From Halomonas ventosae (GTDB lineage Bacteria; Pseudomonadota; Gammaproteobacteria; Pseudomonadales; Halomonadaceae), in the NCBI RefSeq assembly GCF_004363555.1, contig NZ_SNZJ01000006.1, positions 1 to 64,000 of the forward strand: a DNA stretch of 64,000 nt, in the 5' to 3' direction. Below, piece after piece: positions 1 through 10,402 of this stretch. A program made the translations under genes and the position numbers. Each line of letters opens with the position of its first letter. The stretch's first letter is position 1. The notes under the pieces were generated by a model. The model did not search any database. It was not told the origin of the DNA and saw only the letters and a program-made list of their open reading frames with translations.

Positions 1-2
1 CG

Positions 3-134
3 CAGTACGCGAGGCTACGCAGAGCGGGTAAGCCGACGATGACAGCCTTGGGGGCTGCCATGCGCAAGCTGGTGCATATCGCTTTCGGCGTCTTGCAGTC
101 ACAAACCGAATATCGGCCACAACCAACTCAGTGA
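3..134 (+). CDS. IS110-family transposase, C-terminal fragment (gene continues left of window)
   Basis: The first frame open from base 3 encodes 43 residues ending at a TGA. It contains the stretch RAGKPTMTALGAAMRKLVHI followed by AFGVLQS, typical of the C-terminal end of IS110/IS1111-type DEDD transposases. The catalytic residues lie outside the window, so intactness cannot be judged. The element ends somewhere before metZ, whose stop codon is 109 bp further on. Within that stretch a small dyad (GGAGA/TCTCC around 152-169) is the only structure I see. The family call rests on this short tail only. Confidence 0.7.
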   Translation, partial: QYARLRRAGKPTMTALGAAMRKLVHIAFGVLQSQTEYRPQPTQ

Positions 135-243
135 GGGTTGCGGTCGGTTAGGAGAGACGGTATCTCCTCTTCAGCCTGCCCCCGGCGCCCCTCGCTACGA
201 TCAGCTACGACAACGCTAAATTGGCAGGCGATCGGATTGAACA

Positions 244-1440
244 TCACACCAGGGCGTCGAGCCCCCGGGCCAGGTCGGCGCGGATATCTTCGATGGCCTC
301 AAGGCCGACCGCCACGCGGATCAGCCCCTCGGTGATCCCCGCGGCGTCCTTCTGCTCCTCCGAGAGGCGTCCATGGGTAGTCGTGCCGGGATGGGTGATG
401 GTGGTCTTGACGTCCCCCAGGTTGCCGGTGATGGAGAGCATGCGGGTCGCATCGATCACCGACCAGGCCGCCTCGCGTCCCCCCTTCACCTCGAAGCCCA
501 GCACCGCCCCATAGCCCTGCTGCTGCTGGCTGGCGAGCTCGTGCTGCGGATGCGTGGCCAGGCCGCTGTAGTGGACCCGTGCCACCGCGGGATGCCCCTC
601 CAGCCACTCGGCCAGGATCCGGGCATTCTCGCAGTGCGCCCGCATGCGCAGGTTGAGCGTCTCGAGGCCCTTGGTGAAGATCCAGGCATTGAAGGGGCTC
701 AGGCAGGGACCGCAGGTGCGCACCACCCCGAACACCTCCTCGAGTTCCTTGTCGCGCCCCACCACGGCCCCGCCGATCGCCCTGCCCTGCCCGTCCAGGT
801 ACTTGGTGGCGGAATGGATCACCAGGTCGGCCCCCAGGGCGATGGGCTTCTGCAACGCCGGGGTCAGGAAGCAGTTGTCGATGGCCAGCCAGGCGTCATG
901 GCGCCGGGCAATTCTCGCCAGTGCGGCGATGTCCACCACCTCGGAGAGCGGGTTGGAGGGCGTCTCGGCAAACAGCAGCTTCGTCGCAGGCGTCACCGCC
1001 GCCTCCCAGGCCTCGAGGTTGGACAGTTCAACGTAGCGCGTGGTGATGCCGAACTTGCCCAGGTACTTGTCGAACAGGCTGACCGTGGAGCCGAACAGCG
1101 ACCGCGAGGCCACGATCTCGTCGCCTGACTCCAGCAGGGCCAGCGCTGTGGCCAGGATCGCCGCCATGCCGGAGCTGGTGGCCACGCAGCGCTCGCCCCC
1201 CTCCATGGCCGCCAGGCGCTGCTCGAAGGTACGCACCGTGGGGTTGGTGAAACGCGAGTAGACGTTGCCCGGTGCCTCGCCGCTGAACTTGGCCGCCGCC
1301 TCGGCGGCGCTGCCGTAGACGAAGCTCGAGGTCGGGAAGATCGGCTCGCCATGCTCCTGCTCATGGGTACGCTGGTGACCGGCGCGGATCGCCAGGGTCT
1401 CCAGTTCCCACTCCTGCTCCGATGTCGGGTCCTGCTGCAT
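244..1440 (-). CDS. metZ: O-succinylhomoserine sulfhydrylase
   Basis: PLP-dependent Cys/Met-metabolism enzyme that makes homocysteine from O-succinylhomoserine and sulfide, bypassing cystathionine. The 398-residue product shows the fold-type I pattern, with the Schiff-base lysine in SATKYLDGQGR, the IDNCFLTPALQKP strand, and the C-terminal SLGDVKTT-like segment (ITGNLGDVKTTITHPGTTTH). The open frame extends upstream into purF, but the ATG at 1440 has GAGGGG seven bases before it and gives the normal family length. It lies 10 bp after purF, the order known from Pseudomonas, so it is probably the last gene of the purF transcript. Cytoplasmic. MetB-type activity is less likely given the neighbours. 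Confidence 0.93.
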   Translation of the reverse strand: MQQDPTSEQEWELETLAIRAGHQRTHEQEHGEPIFPTSSFVYGSAAEAAAKFSGEAPGNVYSRFTNPTVRTFEQRLAAMEGGERCVATSSGMAAILATALALLESGDEIVASRSLFGSTVSLFDKYLGKFGITTRYVELSNLEAWEAAVTPATKLLFAETPSNPLSEVVDIAALARIARRHDAWLAIDNCFLTPALQKPIALGADLVIHSATKYLDGQGRAIGGAVVGRDKELEEVFGVVRTCGPCLSPFNAWIFTKGLETLNLRMRAHCENARILAEWLEGHPAVARVHYSGLATHPQHELASQQQQGYGAVLGFEVKGGREAAWSVIDATRMLSITGNLGDVKTTITHPGTTTHGRLSEEQKDAAGITEGLIRVAVGLEAIEDIRADLARGLDALV

Positions 1441-1450
1441 GACGTGCCCC

Positions 1451-2974
1451 TCAGTCGTCGATGTCATCTTCCTGGTTGTGCATCCCCACCAGGGCATGGT
1501 CGCCGGCGCTGCGCTGCTGCTTGGCGTCGTCGCTGCGCGAGGCCTCGAGGTCCGACAGGTAGCGCTCGTCGATATCGCCGGTGACGTACTTGCCATCGAA
1601 CACCGAGCAGTCGAAGGCCTCGAGTTCGGGGTTGACCTCGCGGCAGGCGGCCTTCAGGTCGTCGAGGTCCTGGTAGAAGATCCGGTCGGCGCCGATCAGC
1701 TCTCCCACCTCGGCCTCGCTGCGGCCGTGGGCGATCAGTTCGCTGGCCGCCGGCATGTCGATGCCATAGACATTGGGATAGCGCACCGGCGGCGCCGCGG
1801 AGGCGAAGTAGACCTTGCGCGCCCCGGCTTCCCGCGCCATCTGGATGATCTGCTTGCAGGTGGTGCCACGCACGATGGAGTCATCCACCAGCAGCACGTT
1901 CTTGTCCTTGAACTCGACGCCGATGGCGTTCAGCTTCTGGCGCACCGACTTCTTGCGTTGGGTCTGGCCCGGCATGATGAAGGTCCGCCCGATGTAGCGG
2001 TTCTTCATGAAGCCCTCGCGATAGGTCACGCCGAGGTGCTGGGCCAGCTCCAGGGCAGAAGTACGCGAGGTGTCGGGAATCGGGATCACCACGTCGATGT
2101 CATGCTCCGGCCACTCGTTCTGGATGCGGTCGCCGAGCTTGCGGCCCATCTGCATCCGGGTGCCGTAGACATAGGCGCCGTCGAGGATCGAGTCGGGGCG
2201 TGCCAGGTAGACGTGCTCGAAGATGCAGGAGGCGAGCCGCGGGTGGTCGGCACACTGCTGGGTATGGATGGCGCCGGTCATGTCGACGAAGATCGCTTCC
2301 CCCGGGGCCAGGTCACGGTGCAGCTCGAAGCCGCCCACATCCAGCGCCACCGACTCGGAGGCGATCATCACCTCCTGCCCCTCACCCTCATCGCGGGTGC
2401 CAAACACCACCGGACGGATCCCGTGGGGGTCGCGGAAGGCGACCAGGCCCACGCCGTTGATAATCGCCACGGCGGCGTAGCCGCCCCGGCAGCGACGATG
2501 CACGCGGCGCACCGCGTCGAAGATGTCGCCGGGCTCCAGGTGCAGGCCCTGCTTGCCCAGCTCGTGGGCAAAGACGTTGAGCAGCACCTCCGAGTCGGAG
2601 CTGGTGTTGATATGGCGCAGGTCCGAGGAGAACAGCTCCTGCTTGAGCTGGTCGGAATTGGTCAGGTTACCGTTGTGGGCCAGGGTGATGCCGTAGGGCG
2701 AGTTGACGTAGAACGGCTGCGATTCTGCCTCGCTGGAGGAGCCCGCGGTGGGGTAGCGCACGTGGCCGATACCCAGGTTGCCCTTCAGGCGTGCCATGTG
2801 ACGGGTATGGAAGACGTCCCGCACCAGGCCGTTGCTCTTGCGCAACAGGAACCGGCCGTCGTGCCAGGTCATCATGCCGGCGGCATCCTGTCCGCGATGC
2901 TGGAGCACCGTCAGGGCGTCATAGATGCCCTGGTTCACCGCCTGCTTGGCCATCAGGCCCACGATACCGCACAT
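1451..2974 (-). CDS. purF: Amidophosphoribosyltransferase
   Basis: First committed step of purine synthesis: PRPP plus glutamine gives phosphoribosylamine. The 507-residue protein starts [10 protein letters not shown], so Cys2 is the N-terminal nucleophile of the glutaminase domain after Met removal. HRGQDAAG and the glutaminase core follow. The C-terminal half carries the PRPP-binding signature [13 protein letters not shown]. Length fits the proteobacterial enzyme. The start has AAGGTGGA directly upstream. It lies between cvpA and metZ as in other gammaproteobacteria. No PurR-like operator was recognised in the 79-bp gap to cvpA. Confidence 0.97.
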   Translation of the reverse strand: MCGIVGLMAKQAVNQGIYDALTVLQHRGQDAAGMMTWHDGRFLLRKSNGLVRDVFHTRHMARLKGNLGIGHVRYPTAGSSSEAESQPFYVNSPYGITLAHNGNLTNSDQLKQELFSSDLRHINTSSDSEVLLNVFAHELGKQGLHLEPGDIFDAVRRVHRRCRGGYAAVAIINGVGLVAFRDPHGIRPVVFGTRDEGEGQEVMIASESVALDVGGFELHRDLAPGEAIFVDMTGAIHTQQCADHPRLASCIFEHVYLARPDSILDGAYVYGTRMQMGRKLGDRIQNEWPEHDIDVVIPIPDTSRTSALELAQHLGVTYREGFMKNRYIGRTFIMPGQTQRKKSVRQKLNAIGVEFKDKNVLLVDDSIVRGTTCKQIIQMAREAGARKVYFASAAPPVRYPNVYGIDMPAASELIAHGRSEAEVGELIGADRIFYQDLDDLKAACREVNPELEAFDCSVFDGKYVTGDIDERYLSDLEASRSDDAKQQRSAGDHALVGMHNQEDDIDD

Positions 2975-3053
2975 TCCACCTTACCTCGCTTGCCTGGTAC
3001 TTGCGTTGAAGAGTCAGGACGGACCGTATCCGGCCCGCCCGGGGATTCACATG

Positions 3054-3644
3054 TCAGGGCGTCGTCGCCTCGGCGTCGTCCGGTTCTGTCTCGGACTCGG
3101 TTGCCGACGTCTGCTCCCCCCGCGGCAGGGAGAGCTCGCGCAGCGACGCCGGCGTCTCGGGCAGGCGCCCTTCCCAGCCCTCGAGATGACTCACCGCCCA
3201 GTCGCGCAGTTGCTCGAAGGTCGGCCGCAGCTCGGCCTCCTGCCAGGCCTGCAGCTGCACCAGTGGCGTCAGGCTGAGCAGGATGGTCGCCAGCACCAGG
3301 ATCGCCGCCCCCTTGGCCATACCGAAGGCAGCACCGGTCACCCGGTTCAGGAACCCCATGCCGACCCACTCCACGGCAGCATGGACCATCCGGATGACGA
3401 TGCCGCAGAGCAGGATCACCGCGAAGATCACCAGGACGAAGGCCAGCACCAGCCGTCCGTCGGGGTTGTCGATCACCCCGGAGAGCAGGTCCGCCACCGG
3501 TTCGGCCAGCAGGCGGGCCGCCAGCAGGGCGATGATCCAGGCGGCCAGCCCCAGTGCCTCGCGGATCAGTCCGCGCAAGAAGCCGGTCAGCCCGGTCACC
3601 ACCAGCACCGCCACGAAGAGCCAGTCGATCCAGGTCAGCGCCAT
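3054..3644 (-). CDS. cvpA: CvpA family inner-membrane protein
   Basis: A 196-residue protein with four hydrophobic segments in its first 130 residues (WIDWLFVAVLVVTGLTGFL, LGLAAWIIALLAARLL, LVLAFVLVIFAVILLCGIVI, GAAILVLATILLSLTPLV) and a polar, acidic C-terminal tail. This is the CvpA layout; in E. coli the protein is linked to colicin V production and envelope stress, and its molecular role is unsettled. It starts 2 bases after the stop of dedD and precedes purF by 79 bp, the classical dedD-cvpA-purF order. The acidic tail of about 40 residues is longer than in E. coli. Confidence 0.92.
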   Translation of the reverse strand: MALTWIDWLFVAVLVVTGLTGFLRGLIREALGLAAWIIALLAARLLAEPVADLLSGVIDNPDGRLVLAFVLVIFAVILLCGIVIRMVHAAVEWVGMGFLNRVTGAAFGMAKGAAILVLATILLSLTPLVQLQAWQEAELRPTFEQLRDWAVSHLEGWEGRLPETPASLRELSLPRGEQTSATESETEPDDAEATTP

Positions 3645-3646
3645 GC

Positions 3647-4336
3647 TCAGTTGCCCGCCCGCACCAGCAGGCCCTGGAGATTGGATTCGGCCTTGAGCCT
3701 GGCCATCACGTCCTCACCCTCGCGAGAAGTCGCGTAGGGCCCGACATAGACGGTGGTCAGGCCGTTGTCCCGGGCCCTGCTGTAGACGGGCAGCCCCTGC
3801 GCGGCCAGGTTCGACTCGAGACGCTCGGCATTGGCCGGCTCCCCGAAGCTGCCGACCTGGACGGCCCACTCACCCTCGGGGGCCGGCTCGGCCGGCGCGC
3901 TCTCCGCCTGCTCGGCCTGGCCCGACAGGCGCTGGTCGGCGGCGCGGGCCAACTCGGCGATGGGATCCTCGCGGGCCTCGTCACGCCCCTCGGCGGTTTC
4001 ACCGGCGACGCTCTCGGTGTCCGTCGTCTCGGGGGTGGCCGGTTCGGCGTCGGCCACGGCCTCCACCGCCTGTTCGGCCTCCGGTTCGATCCGCGCTTCC
4101 TCGGCATCCGAAGGCGACGACGTCCCGACAGGCGACTGGATCTGCCCGAGGCTTGCCGGCGGCTCCGGGTCGGGCACGTCACGACGCTCGACCTCCACCG
4201 GCTGCTCGATGGTCATCACCGGCTGGGGGCGCTCGCTACGCGGTGCAGGATCGTCGAACAGCATGGGGACGAAGATCACCGCCAGGGCGATCAGGATCAC
4301 TGCTCCGCTGAGACGTTCTCGCATTCCGTATTTCAT
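3647..4336 (-). CDS. dedD: SPOR-domain protein DedD (septal ring)
   Basis: A 229-residue bitopic inner-membrane protein: short basic N-terminus, one transmembrane helix (AVILIALAVIFVPMLF, about residues 12-27), an acidic Pro/Glu/Ala linker of about 110 residues, and a C-terminal SPOR domain (EWAVQVGSFGEPANAERL through LLVRAGN). SPOR domains bind denuded glycan strands at the division site. I start it at the ATG at 4336, which overlaps the folC stop (ATGA) and has GGGAG upstream; a longer frame continues inside folC but is not coding. Order folC-dedD-cvpA supports the name. Confidence 0.88.
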   Translation of the reverse strand: MKYGMRERLSGAVILIALAVIFVPMLFDDPAPRSERPQPVMTIEQPVEVERRDVPDPEPPASLGQIQSPVGTSSPSDAEEARIEPEAEQAVEAVADAEPATPETTDTESVAGETAEGRDEAREDPIAELARAADQRLSGQAEQAESAPAEPAPEGEWAVQVGSFGEPANAERLESNLAAQGLPVYSRARDNGLTTVYVGPYATSREGEDVMARLKAESNLQGLLVRAGN

Positions 4337-5637
4337 CTCGCTCCCTCGATGGCCGTATCTTCCCCTGCAGTCTGCTCCGCTGCCAGCCGCCATTCCAGCA
4401 CCTCGGCCACGGTGAAGAAGGAGCCGCAGACCAGCACCCGATCCTCGGGCGCGAGCCGGGCCGCCAGCCAGTCGGCCGCCTCGACCGGCGTGCTGCCGCG
4501 GTGCCATACCGCGCCACCGTGGCGGGCCAGGCGCTCGGCCAGGTCGTCCGCCGTACGGGCACGCTCGCCCGCGAGGCTCACCGGCACCCAGGCATCCACC
4601 ACCGGCGACAGCGCGGCGATCACGCCATCGGCATCCTTGTCGGCAAGCATCCCCAGCAGGCCGACGGTGCGTCCCTGGCAGGGCCGCGCTTCCAGGCGCT
4701 GGGCCAGATAGCCGGCGGCATGGGGGTTGTGGCCGACATCCAGGCACCATTGCCCCAGCCACTGCATGCGCCCCGGCAGCTCCACGCCGGCAAGCGCCCG
4801 GCGACAGGCCGCCTCTTCCAGGTCGAGACCGGCCAGGATCAGGGCCTGCAGGGCCGTGGCGGCATTGTCCAGGGGGAGGCCAGGGTCGGGCAGATCGGTG
4901 ATACTTTGCGGGCCTCGGAAGGCCCAGCCCGCGCCCTCCCCCTCGCGTCGAAAGGCCTCGTCCAGGGCATGGACGGCGGCGCCGAGTTCGCTGGCGACCT
5001 GGCGCACGCTGTCCGGCAGCGTCGTGCTGCCCAGCACGGCGGGCCGACCGGCGCGCAGGATGCCGGCCTTCTCGCGGCCGATGCCCTGCAGGTCGGTGCC
5101 GAGGAAGGCGGCGTGGTCCTGGGCCACGGTGGTGATCACCGCCACGTCCGGGTCGATGACATTGACGGCATCGAGCCGTCCGCCGAGCCCGACCTCGAGG
5201 ATCGCCAGGTCCATCTGCCCTCTGGCAATGGCCCATAGCGCCCCCAGGGTACCCACCTCGAAGTAGGTCAGGCTGACCGGTTCGCCCTCCAGGCGTGCCG
5301 CCTCCACCGCCTCGAAACCGGCGATCAGCGTCGCGTCGTCGGCCTCCTGGCCATCGAGGCGCAGGCGTTCGTTGTAGCGCAGCAGGTGGGGCGAGGTGTA
5401 GGCCGCCGTGGAGAGGCCATGGGCCCGGGCCAGTGCCTCGAGCATGGCCACGGTCGACCCCTTGCCGTTGGTGCCGGCGACGGTGATGACCCGGTCGCAC
5501 AGCGGGGCATCCAGGAGACCCATGCGACGAGCGACCTCGGCCACTCGCTCGAGGCCGAGGTCGATACCCACCGGATGGGCCGCCTCCAGCCGCGCCAGCC
5601 AGGCCGGAAGCGTATCGGGAAGGGTGTGGTCGCTCAT
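4333..5637 (-). CDS. folC: Bifunctional dihydrofolate synthase / folylpolyglutamate synthase
   Basis: Mur-ligase-family ATPase that joins dihydropteroate to glutamate and extends the folate polyglutamate tail. The 434 residues include the P-loop VAGTNGKGSTVAML near residue 52, SPHLLRYNERLR, the LEVGLGGRLDAVN segment and the C-terminal ligase domain (DVGHNPHAA). The gene sits between accD (9 bp upstream) and dedD (4-bp overlap), the usual accD-folC-dedD linkage. Nothing unusual. Confidence 0.96.
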   Translation of the reverse strand: MSDHTLPDTLPAWLARLEAAHPVGIDLGLERVAEVARRMGLLDAPLCDRVITVAGTNGKGSTVAMLEALARAHGLSTAAYTSPHLLRYNERLRLDGQEADDATLIAGFEAVEAARLEGEPVSLTYFEVGTLGALWAIARGQMDLAILEVGLGGRLDAVNVIDPDVAVITTVAQDHAAFLGTDLQGIGREKAGILRAGRPAVLGSTTLPDSVRQVASELGAAVHALDEAFRREGEGAGWAFRGPQSITDLPDPGLPLDNAATALQALILAGLDLEEAACRRALAGVELPGRMQWLGQWCLDVGHNPHAAGYLAQRLEARPCQGRTVGLLGMLADKDADGVIAALSPVVDAWVPVSLAGERARTADDLAERLARHGGAVWHRGSTPVEAADWLAARLAPEDRVLVCGSFFTVAEVLEWRLAAEQTAGEDTAIEGAR

Positions 5638-5646
5638 GCCGATCGG

Positions 5647-6669
5647 TCAGCGCGCCGGATCGGGGCGCTCGCCGGGCGGCTCGGCATCGCTGTCGGCCTC
5701 CGGCTCGGCGGCCGGCGTCGGGCTGCTGGTCGCCAGTTCCTCCTCCTGCTCGGCCTGCTCGGCCGCCTGGACGAGATCGGGCTCGTCGCCGAGATCGTCG
5801 CCCTGCCCGGCCACCGGCCAGTGGGTGAGCTTGCGCAGCACGCCGCCCAGCCGCTCGCGCATCTCGCCGCGCGGCACGATCATGTCGACGGTGCCATGCT
5901 CGAGCAGGAACTCGCTGCGCTGGAAACCTTCCGGCAGCTGCTCGCGGACCGTCTGCTCGATGACCCGGGGTCCGGCGAAGCCGATCAGCGCATTGGGCTC
6001 GGCCACATTGAGGTCGCCGAGCATTGCCAGTGACGCCGAGACGCCACCGAACACCGGATCGGTCAGCACCGAGATATAGGGCACGCCGGCCTGCTTGAGC
6101 TTCTCCAGGGCCGCCGAGGTCTTGGCCATCTGCATCAGCGAGAAGAGCGCCTCCTGCATCCGTGCGCCGCCGGAGGCGGAGAAGCAGATCAGCGGGATGC
6201 CCTCTTCCAGGGCAACGGTCGCGGCACGCACGAACTTCTCGCCCACCACGGCGCCCATGGAGCCGCCCATGAAGGTGAACTCGAAGGCCACCACCACCAC
6301 CGGCAGCCCTTCCAGGGAGCCGCGCATGGCGATCAACGCATCCTTCTCGCCGGTCTCCTTCTGGGCCGCTGCCAGGCGGTCCTTGTACTTCTTGGAGTCG
6401 CGGAACTTGAGGCGGTCCACCGGCTCGAGGTTGGCAGCGATCTCCTCACGGCCCTCCTTGTCCAGGAACCAGTCCAGGCGCTTGCGGGCGGTCAGCCGCA
6501 GATGGTGGTCGCACTTGGGGCAGACGTTGTGGTGCTTCTCCAGTTCGGGGAGATAGAGCACCGCCTCGCACTTGGGACACTTGCGCCACAGGCCGTCAGG
6601 CACGCTCGCCCGACGATCCTTGCGCTGGATGCGGCCCACCGAGGGCACGATCTTGTCTAGCCAGCTCAT
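5647..6669 (-). CDS. accD: Acetyl-CoA carboxylase carboxyltransferase subunit beta
   Basis: Beta subunit of the carboxyltransferase that makes malonyl-CoA for fatty-acid synthesis. A four-cysteine zinc ribbon (CPKC...CPKC, residues about 30-53) is followed by the crotonase-like domain with [15 protein letters not shown] and [10 protein letters not shown], which form the oxyanion region. The last ~50 residues are an acidic Glu/Ala/Pro tail not needed for the fold, consistent with a halophilic proteome. The ribosome-binding site is weak. It follows trpA by 78 bp on the same strand, as in several oceanospirilla-like genomes. Confidence 0.96.
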   Translation of the reverse strand: MSWLDKIVPSVGRIQRKDRRASVPDGLWRKCPKCEAVLYLPELEKHHNVCPKCDHHLRLTARKRLDWFLDKEGREEIAANLEPVDRLKFRDSKKYKDRLAAAQKETGEKDALIAMRGSLEGLPVVVVAFEFTFMGGSMGAVVGEKFVRAATVALEEGIPLICFSASGGARMQEALFSLMQMAKTSAALEKLKQAGVPYISVLTDPVFGGVSASLAMLGDLNVAEPNALIGFAGPRVIEQTVREQLPEGFQRSEFLLEHGTVDMIVPRGEMRERLGGVLRKLTHWPVAGQGDDLGDEPDLVQAAEQAEQEEELATSSPTPAAEPEADSDAEPPGERPDPAR

Positions 6670-6747
6670 GTCAGAAACACTTCCGTATAGGCTGATGCCC
6701 CCGGCGGCACCGGGGGCAGGGTCGATTCGGTTGGCGATGGGCCCGGA

Positions 6748-7566
6748 TCAGGCGTCCAGGGCCTGGCGCATCTCCCCCAAGACCGCCTTCAGCGCGGCCG
6801 GGATCGCCTCGGGACGTTCGGCATTCTCGGCAACGCGATTGATGAGCGCGGAACCGACGATGACACCATCGGCCACCTTGCCCACCTCGGCCGCCGACGC
6901 CCCGTCGCGAATACCGAAGCCCACGCACAGCGGCAGGTCGGTCATCTCGCGAAGCGGTGCCAGATGCGCGGCCACATCCTCGGCATTGAGACTTGCCGAG
7001 CCGGTCACGCCCTTCAGCGAAACATAGTAGATATAGCCCTCGCCGTGGGCGCATATTGTAGCGGCCCGGGCATGCGAAGTGGTAGGGGCGACCAGGAAGA
7101 TCGAGGCCAGCCCGCGGGACTTGAGCAGCGGACCGACCTCGTCGGCCTCCTCCGGCGGCATGTCGACGATCAACACGCCGTCGACGCCGGCCCCGGCGGC
7201 CTGGTCGGCGAAGGCCTCGAGGCCGATGCGCTCCACCGGATTGAGGTAGCCCATCAGCACCACCGGGGTCTCGCTGTCGGTCTGGCGAAACTCACGGACC
7301 ATCTCGAACAGGTGAGAGAGCCGCACGCCGTGCTTGAGGGCACGCTCGCAGGCCTTCTGGATCACCGGCCCGTCGGCCATGGGGTCCGAGAACGGCACCC
7401 CCAACTCGATGACATCCGCCCCCGCTTCCACCAGGGCATGCATGAAGCCGACGGTATACTGGGGCGCCGGGTCGCCGGCGGTGATATAGGGAATCAGCGC
7501 GCGGCGGCCCTCGGCCTTGAGTGCGGCGAAGCGTTGGTCGATACGATTCATGGTCTGGGCCGTCAT
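6748..7566 (-). CDS. trpA: Tryptophan synthase alpha subunit
   Basis: Cleaves indole-3-glycerol phosphate to indole and G3P. The 272-residue TIM barrel shows PYITAGDP near residue 26, the catalytic Glu in [20 protein letters not shown] with the second acid Asp in [13 protein letters not shown], and the phosphate loop [11 protein letters not shown]. The start ATG overlaps the trpB stop by one base (TGATG), so the two subunits are translationally coupled. A second ATG lies 15 bases downstream. Confidence 0.96.
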   Translation of the reverse strand: MTAQTMNRIDQRFAALKAEGRRALIPYITAGDPAPQYTVGFMHALVEAGADVIELGVPFSDPMADGPVIQKACERALKHGVRLSHLFEMVREFRQTDSETPVVLMGYLNPVERIGLEAFADQAAGAGVDGVLIVDMPPEEADEVGPLLKSRGLASIFLVAPTTSHARAATICAHGEGYIYYVSLKGVTGSASLNAEDVAAHLAPLREMTDLPLCVGFGIRDGASAAEVGKVADGVIVGSALINRVAENAERPEAIPAALKAVLGEMRQALDA

Positions 7567-8780
7567 CAGAATTCAATCCCGTCGATCTTTGCCACCGTCA
7601 TGATGTCCTTGTCCCCGCGACCGGAGAGGTTGATCACGATGTTCTGGTCGGGGCGCATGGTGGGCGCCAGCACCTTGGCATAGGCCAGGGCATGCGCCGT
7701 TTCCAGCGCCGGCATGATGCCCTCGACCCGGGTCAGCTCGCGGAAGGCCGCCAGCACGTCATCGTCGTTGGCGGCCACATAGTTGACCCGCCCCACGTCC
7801 TTCCACAGCGCGTGCTCGGGGCCCACGCCCGGGTAGTCCAGGCCCGCCGAGATCGAGTGGGTATCGGAGACCTGGCCGCCCTCGTCGGACATCAGGTAGG
7901 TGCGATTGCCATGCAATACGCCGCGGGGCGCGCCGGACGCCAGGGGCGCGGCATGGCGGCCGGTCTCGACGCCGTCGCCGCCCGCCTCGACCCCGTACAT
8001 CGCGACCTCGTCGTCCTCCACGAAGGGATAGAAGAGTCCCATGGCGTTGGAACCGCCGCCCACACAGGCAATCAGCGCATCGGGCAGCTTGCCGAACTCC
8101 TCGAAGGACTGGCGGCGCGCCTCGCGCCCGACGACCGCGTTGAAGTCGCGGACCAGCATCGGATAGGGGTGCGGGCCGGCCACGGTGCCAATGATGTAAT
8201 AGGTGGTGTCGACATTGGTCACCCAGTCACGCAACGCCTCGTTCATGGCGTCCTTGAGCGTGCGGGTGCCGGATTCCACCGGGATGACGTTGGCCCCCAG
8301 CAGGCGCATGCGATAGACGTTGAGCTTCTGGCGCTCCACGTCGGCGGCCCCCATGTAGACATCGCACTCCAGCCCCAGCCGCGCGGCCACCGTGGCGGAC
8401 GCGACGCCATGCTGCCCCGCCCCGGTCTCGGCGATCACCCGCGGCTTGCCGGTCTTCTTGGCTAGCAGCGCCTGGCCGATGGTGTTGTTCACCTTGTGGG
8501 CACCGGTATGGTTGAGGTCCTCGCGCTTGAGCCAGATCTGTGCACCACCGAGCTGCTTCGACCATCGCTCGGCATGATAGAGCGGTGACGGACGGCCCAC
8601 GAAATGGGCCAGGTCATAGTCGAATTCCGCCAGGAAGGCCGGGTCGTCACGAAGACTCAGATAGGTCTTCTCCAGCTCATCCAGGGCGAAGCTCAGGGTC
8701 TCCGAGACGAACCGGCCGCCGTAGGCACCGAAATGGCCGCGGGCATCCGGCAGTCGGGTCAGGTCACTGAACTTGCTCAC
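7566..8780 (-). CDS. trpB: Tryptophan synthase beta subunit
   Basis: PLP enzyme condensing indole with serine. The lysine that binds PLP is in [10 protein letters not shown], the glycine-rich phosphate loop is [10 protein letters not shown], and [10 protein letters not shown] marks the N-terminus. Both candidate starts are GTG: at 8789 and at 8780. I choose 8780 because GAGG then lies seven bases upstream, while for 8789 it would touch the start codon. The choice changes only three residues. It lies between trpF and trpA. Confidence 0.95.
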   Translation of the reverse strand: MSKFSDLTRLPDARGHFGAYGGRFVSETLSFALDELEKTYLSLRDDPAFLAEFDYDLAHFVGRPSPLYHAERWSKQLGGAQIWLKREDLNHTGAHKVNNTIGQALLAKKTGKPRVIAETGAGQHGVASATVAARLGLECDVYMGAADVERQKLNVYRMRLLGANVIPVESGTRTLKDAMNEALRDWVTNVDTTYYIIGTVAGPHPYPMLVRDFNAVVGREARRQSFEEFGKLPDALIACVGGGSNAMGLFYPFVEDDEVAMYGVEAGGDGVETGRHAAPLASGAPRGVLHGNRTYLMSDEGGQVSDTHSISAGLDYPGVGPEHALWKDVGRVNYVAANDDDVLAAFRELTRVEGIMPALETAHALAYAKVLAPTMRPDQNIVINLSGRGDKDIMTVAKIDGIEF

Positions 8781-8840
8781 GAAAGACACCTCACAGGGTC
8801 GCCAGAAGGGGTGTAGGGGAAACAGGGTGAAGCGAACGGC

Positions 8841-9479
8841 TCAGGCGCCGCAACGCGCGTCGTCGGCCTGGCGCACGGCCTGCAGGAAGGCCGCCATGCG
8901 CGTGGCATCCTTGACGCCGGGGGCCGCCTCGATGCCGCCGGAGACATCCACGGCGAACGGGGCCACGACCGCAATCGCCTCAGCCACATTGTCCGGCGTC
9001 AGGCCTCCGGCGAGGATAACAGGTTTTGCCAGGCTTGCGGGGATTCGCGACCAGTCGAAGGTCTCGCCGGTGCCTCCCGGCACGCCCGGCCGGTAGGCGT
9101 CCAGCAGCAGCGCCCGCGCCCCGCCGTAGGCCTCGGCGGCGGCGTGGAGGTCGAGGCCATCGCGCATGCGCAATGCCTTGATCCAGGGGCGGCCGACTGC
9201 CATGCAGGTCCCGGGGGGCTCGTCGCCATGGAACTGCAGCAGGTCCAGGTGTTCGGCAGCGCGTGCCACCAGTGCGAGGTCCGGGTCGACGAAGAGCCCG
9301 ACCCGGGTGACGAAGGCCGGCACGCGCTCACTCAATTCGGCGAGGCGCTGCTCGTCGATGGCGCGCTTGCTGCCCGGCCAGAGCACGAAGCCCAGGGCAT
9401 CGGCGCCCGCGGCCACGGCGGCATCGACATCCTCGGGACGGGTCAAGCCGCAGAACTTGATGCGGGTACGCTTGATCAT
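8841..9479 (-). CDS. trpF: Phosphoribosylanthranilate isomerase
   Basis: Amadori isomerase of tryptophan synthesis. A 212-residue TIM barrel with the catalytic Cys in IKFCGLTRPEDV and the catalytic Asp in FAVDVSGGIEAAPGVKD. The start ATG overlaps the truA stop (ATGA, 4 bp) and the gene precedes trpB by 60 bp. The linkage truA-trpF is conserved in pseudomonads; here trpBA follow directly, making a compact trpFBA block without the trpEGDC genes. Confidence 0.96.
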   Translation of the reverse strand: MIKRTRIKFCGLTRPEDVDAAVAAGADALGFVLWPGSKRAIDEQRLAELSERVPAFVTRVGLFVDPDLALVARAAEHLDLLQFHGDEPPGTCMAVGRPWIKALRMRDGLDLHAAAEAYGGARALLLDAYRPGVPGGTGETFDWSRIPASLAKPVILAGGLTPDNVAEAIAVVAPFAVDVSGGIEAAPGVKDATRMAAFLQAVRQADDARCGA

Positions 9480-10396
9480 GTCGACTCCTGCTCAGCGGCC
9501 ACTGGCCTGCCCCGCCGGAACTCAACCATCGGGCAGTCGGGCAACGGCCTCTCGCCGGTCCATTCGCCCAGGAAGGCCAGCAGGTTAGGACCCAGCGGTT
9601 CGCGGGGCAGCCCCCACTGCTCGTCGTAGAGCGAGTCGACGAAGTGCAGGCCGCAGGCCGGGGCAGTGACGTCGGCGAGCCGCCGGTCCTTCAGGGCCAT
9701 CAGCTCGGTCAGGTAGGCATCGCCGCGCTCGCCGCGCCCCACCGTGACCAGGGCACCGACGATATTGCGGATCATGTGGTGCAGGAAGGCATTGCCCTGG
9801 ACGTCGATGACGACCAGCGGGCCATGGCGGTGTACCTCGATGAAGTGCAGGTGGCGCCAGGGGGTCTTCGACTGGCAGCCGGCGGCACGGAAGCTCGAGA
9901 AGTCATGCTCGCCTACCAGCGCCTGGGCGGCCCGGTGCATGGCATCGGCGTCCAGGGGGTCGCGACACCAGGTGGCATTGGCGCGCTCCAGCACCGGGCG
10001 GCTCGGCTGGTTGAGGATCACGTAGCGGTAGCGCCGCGCCAGGGCCTTGAAGCGGGAATGGAAACTGTCGGGGACCGGCTTCACCCAGCGCACGGCGACA
10101 TCCCGGGGCAGGTTGGCATTGACGCCGAACACCCAGGCCTTCTGAGAGCGAGGCACCGGGGCATCGAAATGGATGATCTGGCGGGTGGCATGGACACCGG
10201 AGTCGGTGCGGCCGCTGGCATGCACGGTGATCGACTGGTTCGCCACCTTCGCGAGCGCCGCCTCCAGCGCCCCCTGCACCGAGGGGGCGTGCTTGAGTCG
10301 CTGCCAGCCACAGTAGGCGGTGCCGTCGTACTCCACCCCCATGGCCAGGCGGCCGGTCAGGGGGTGGCGGTCATCGAGGGATCGGAAAAGGGTCAT
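9476..10396 (-). CDS. truA: tRNA pseudouridine(38-40) synthase
   Basis: Isomerises uridines 38-40 in tRNA anticodon arms. The catalytic Asp lies in ASGRTDSGVHATRQ near residue 68, and the N-terminal strand MGVEYDGTAYCGWQ is typical. The protein carries a short N-terminal extension (MTLFRSLDDRHPLTG) before this strand; the ATG at 10396 has GAGG five bases upstream, so the extension looks real. It starts 6 bp after fimV and overlaps trpF by 4 bp. Confidence 0.95.
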   Translation of the reverse strand: MTLFRSLDDRHPLTGRLAMGVEYDGTAYCGWQRLKHAPSVQGALEAALAKVANQSITVHASGRTDSGVHATRQIIHFDAPVPRSQKAWVFGVNANLPRDVAVRWVKPVPDSFHSRFKALARRYRYVILNQPSRPVLERANATWCRDPLDADAMHRAAQALVGEHDFSSFRAAGCQSKTPWRHLHFIEVHRHGPLVVIDVQGNAFLHHMIRNIVGALVTVGRGERGDAYLTELMALKDRRLADVTAPACGLHFVDSLYDEQWGLPREPLGPNLLAFLGEWTGERPLPDCPMVEFRRGRPVAAEQEST

Positions 10397-10402
10397 TCGG
10401 CC

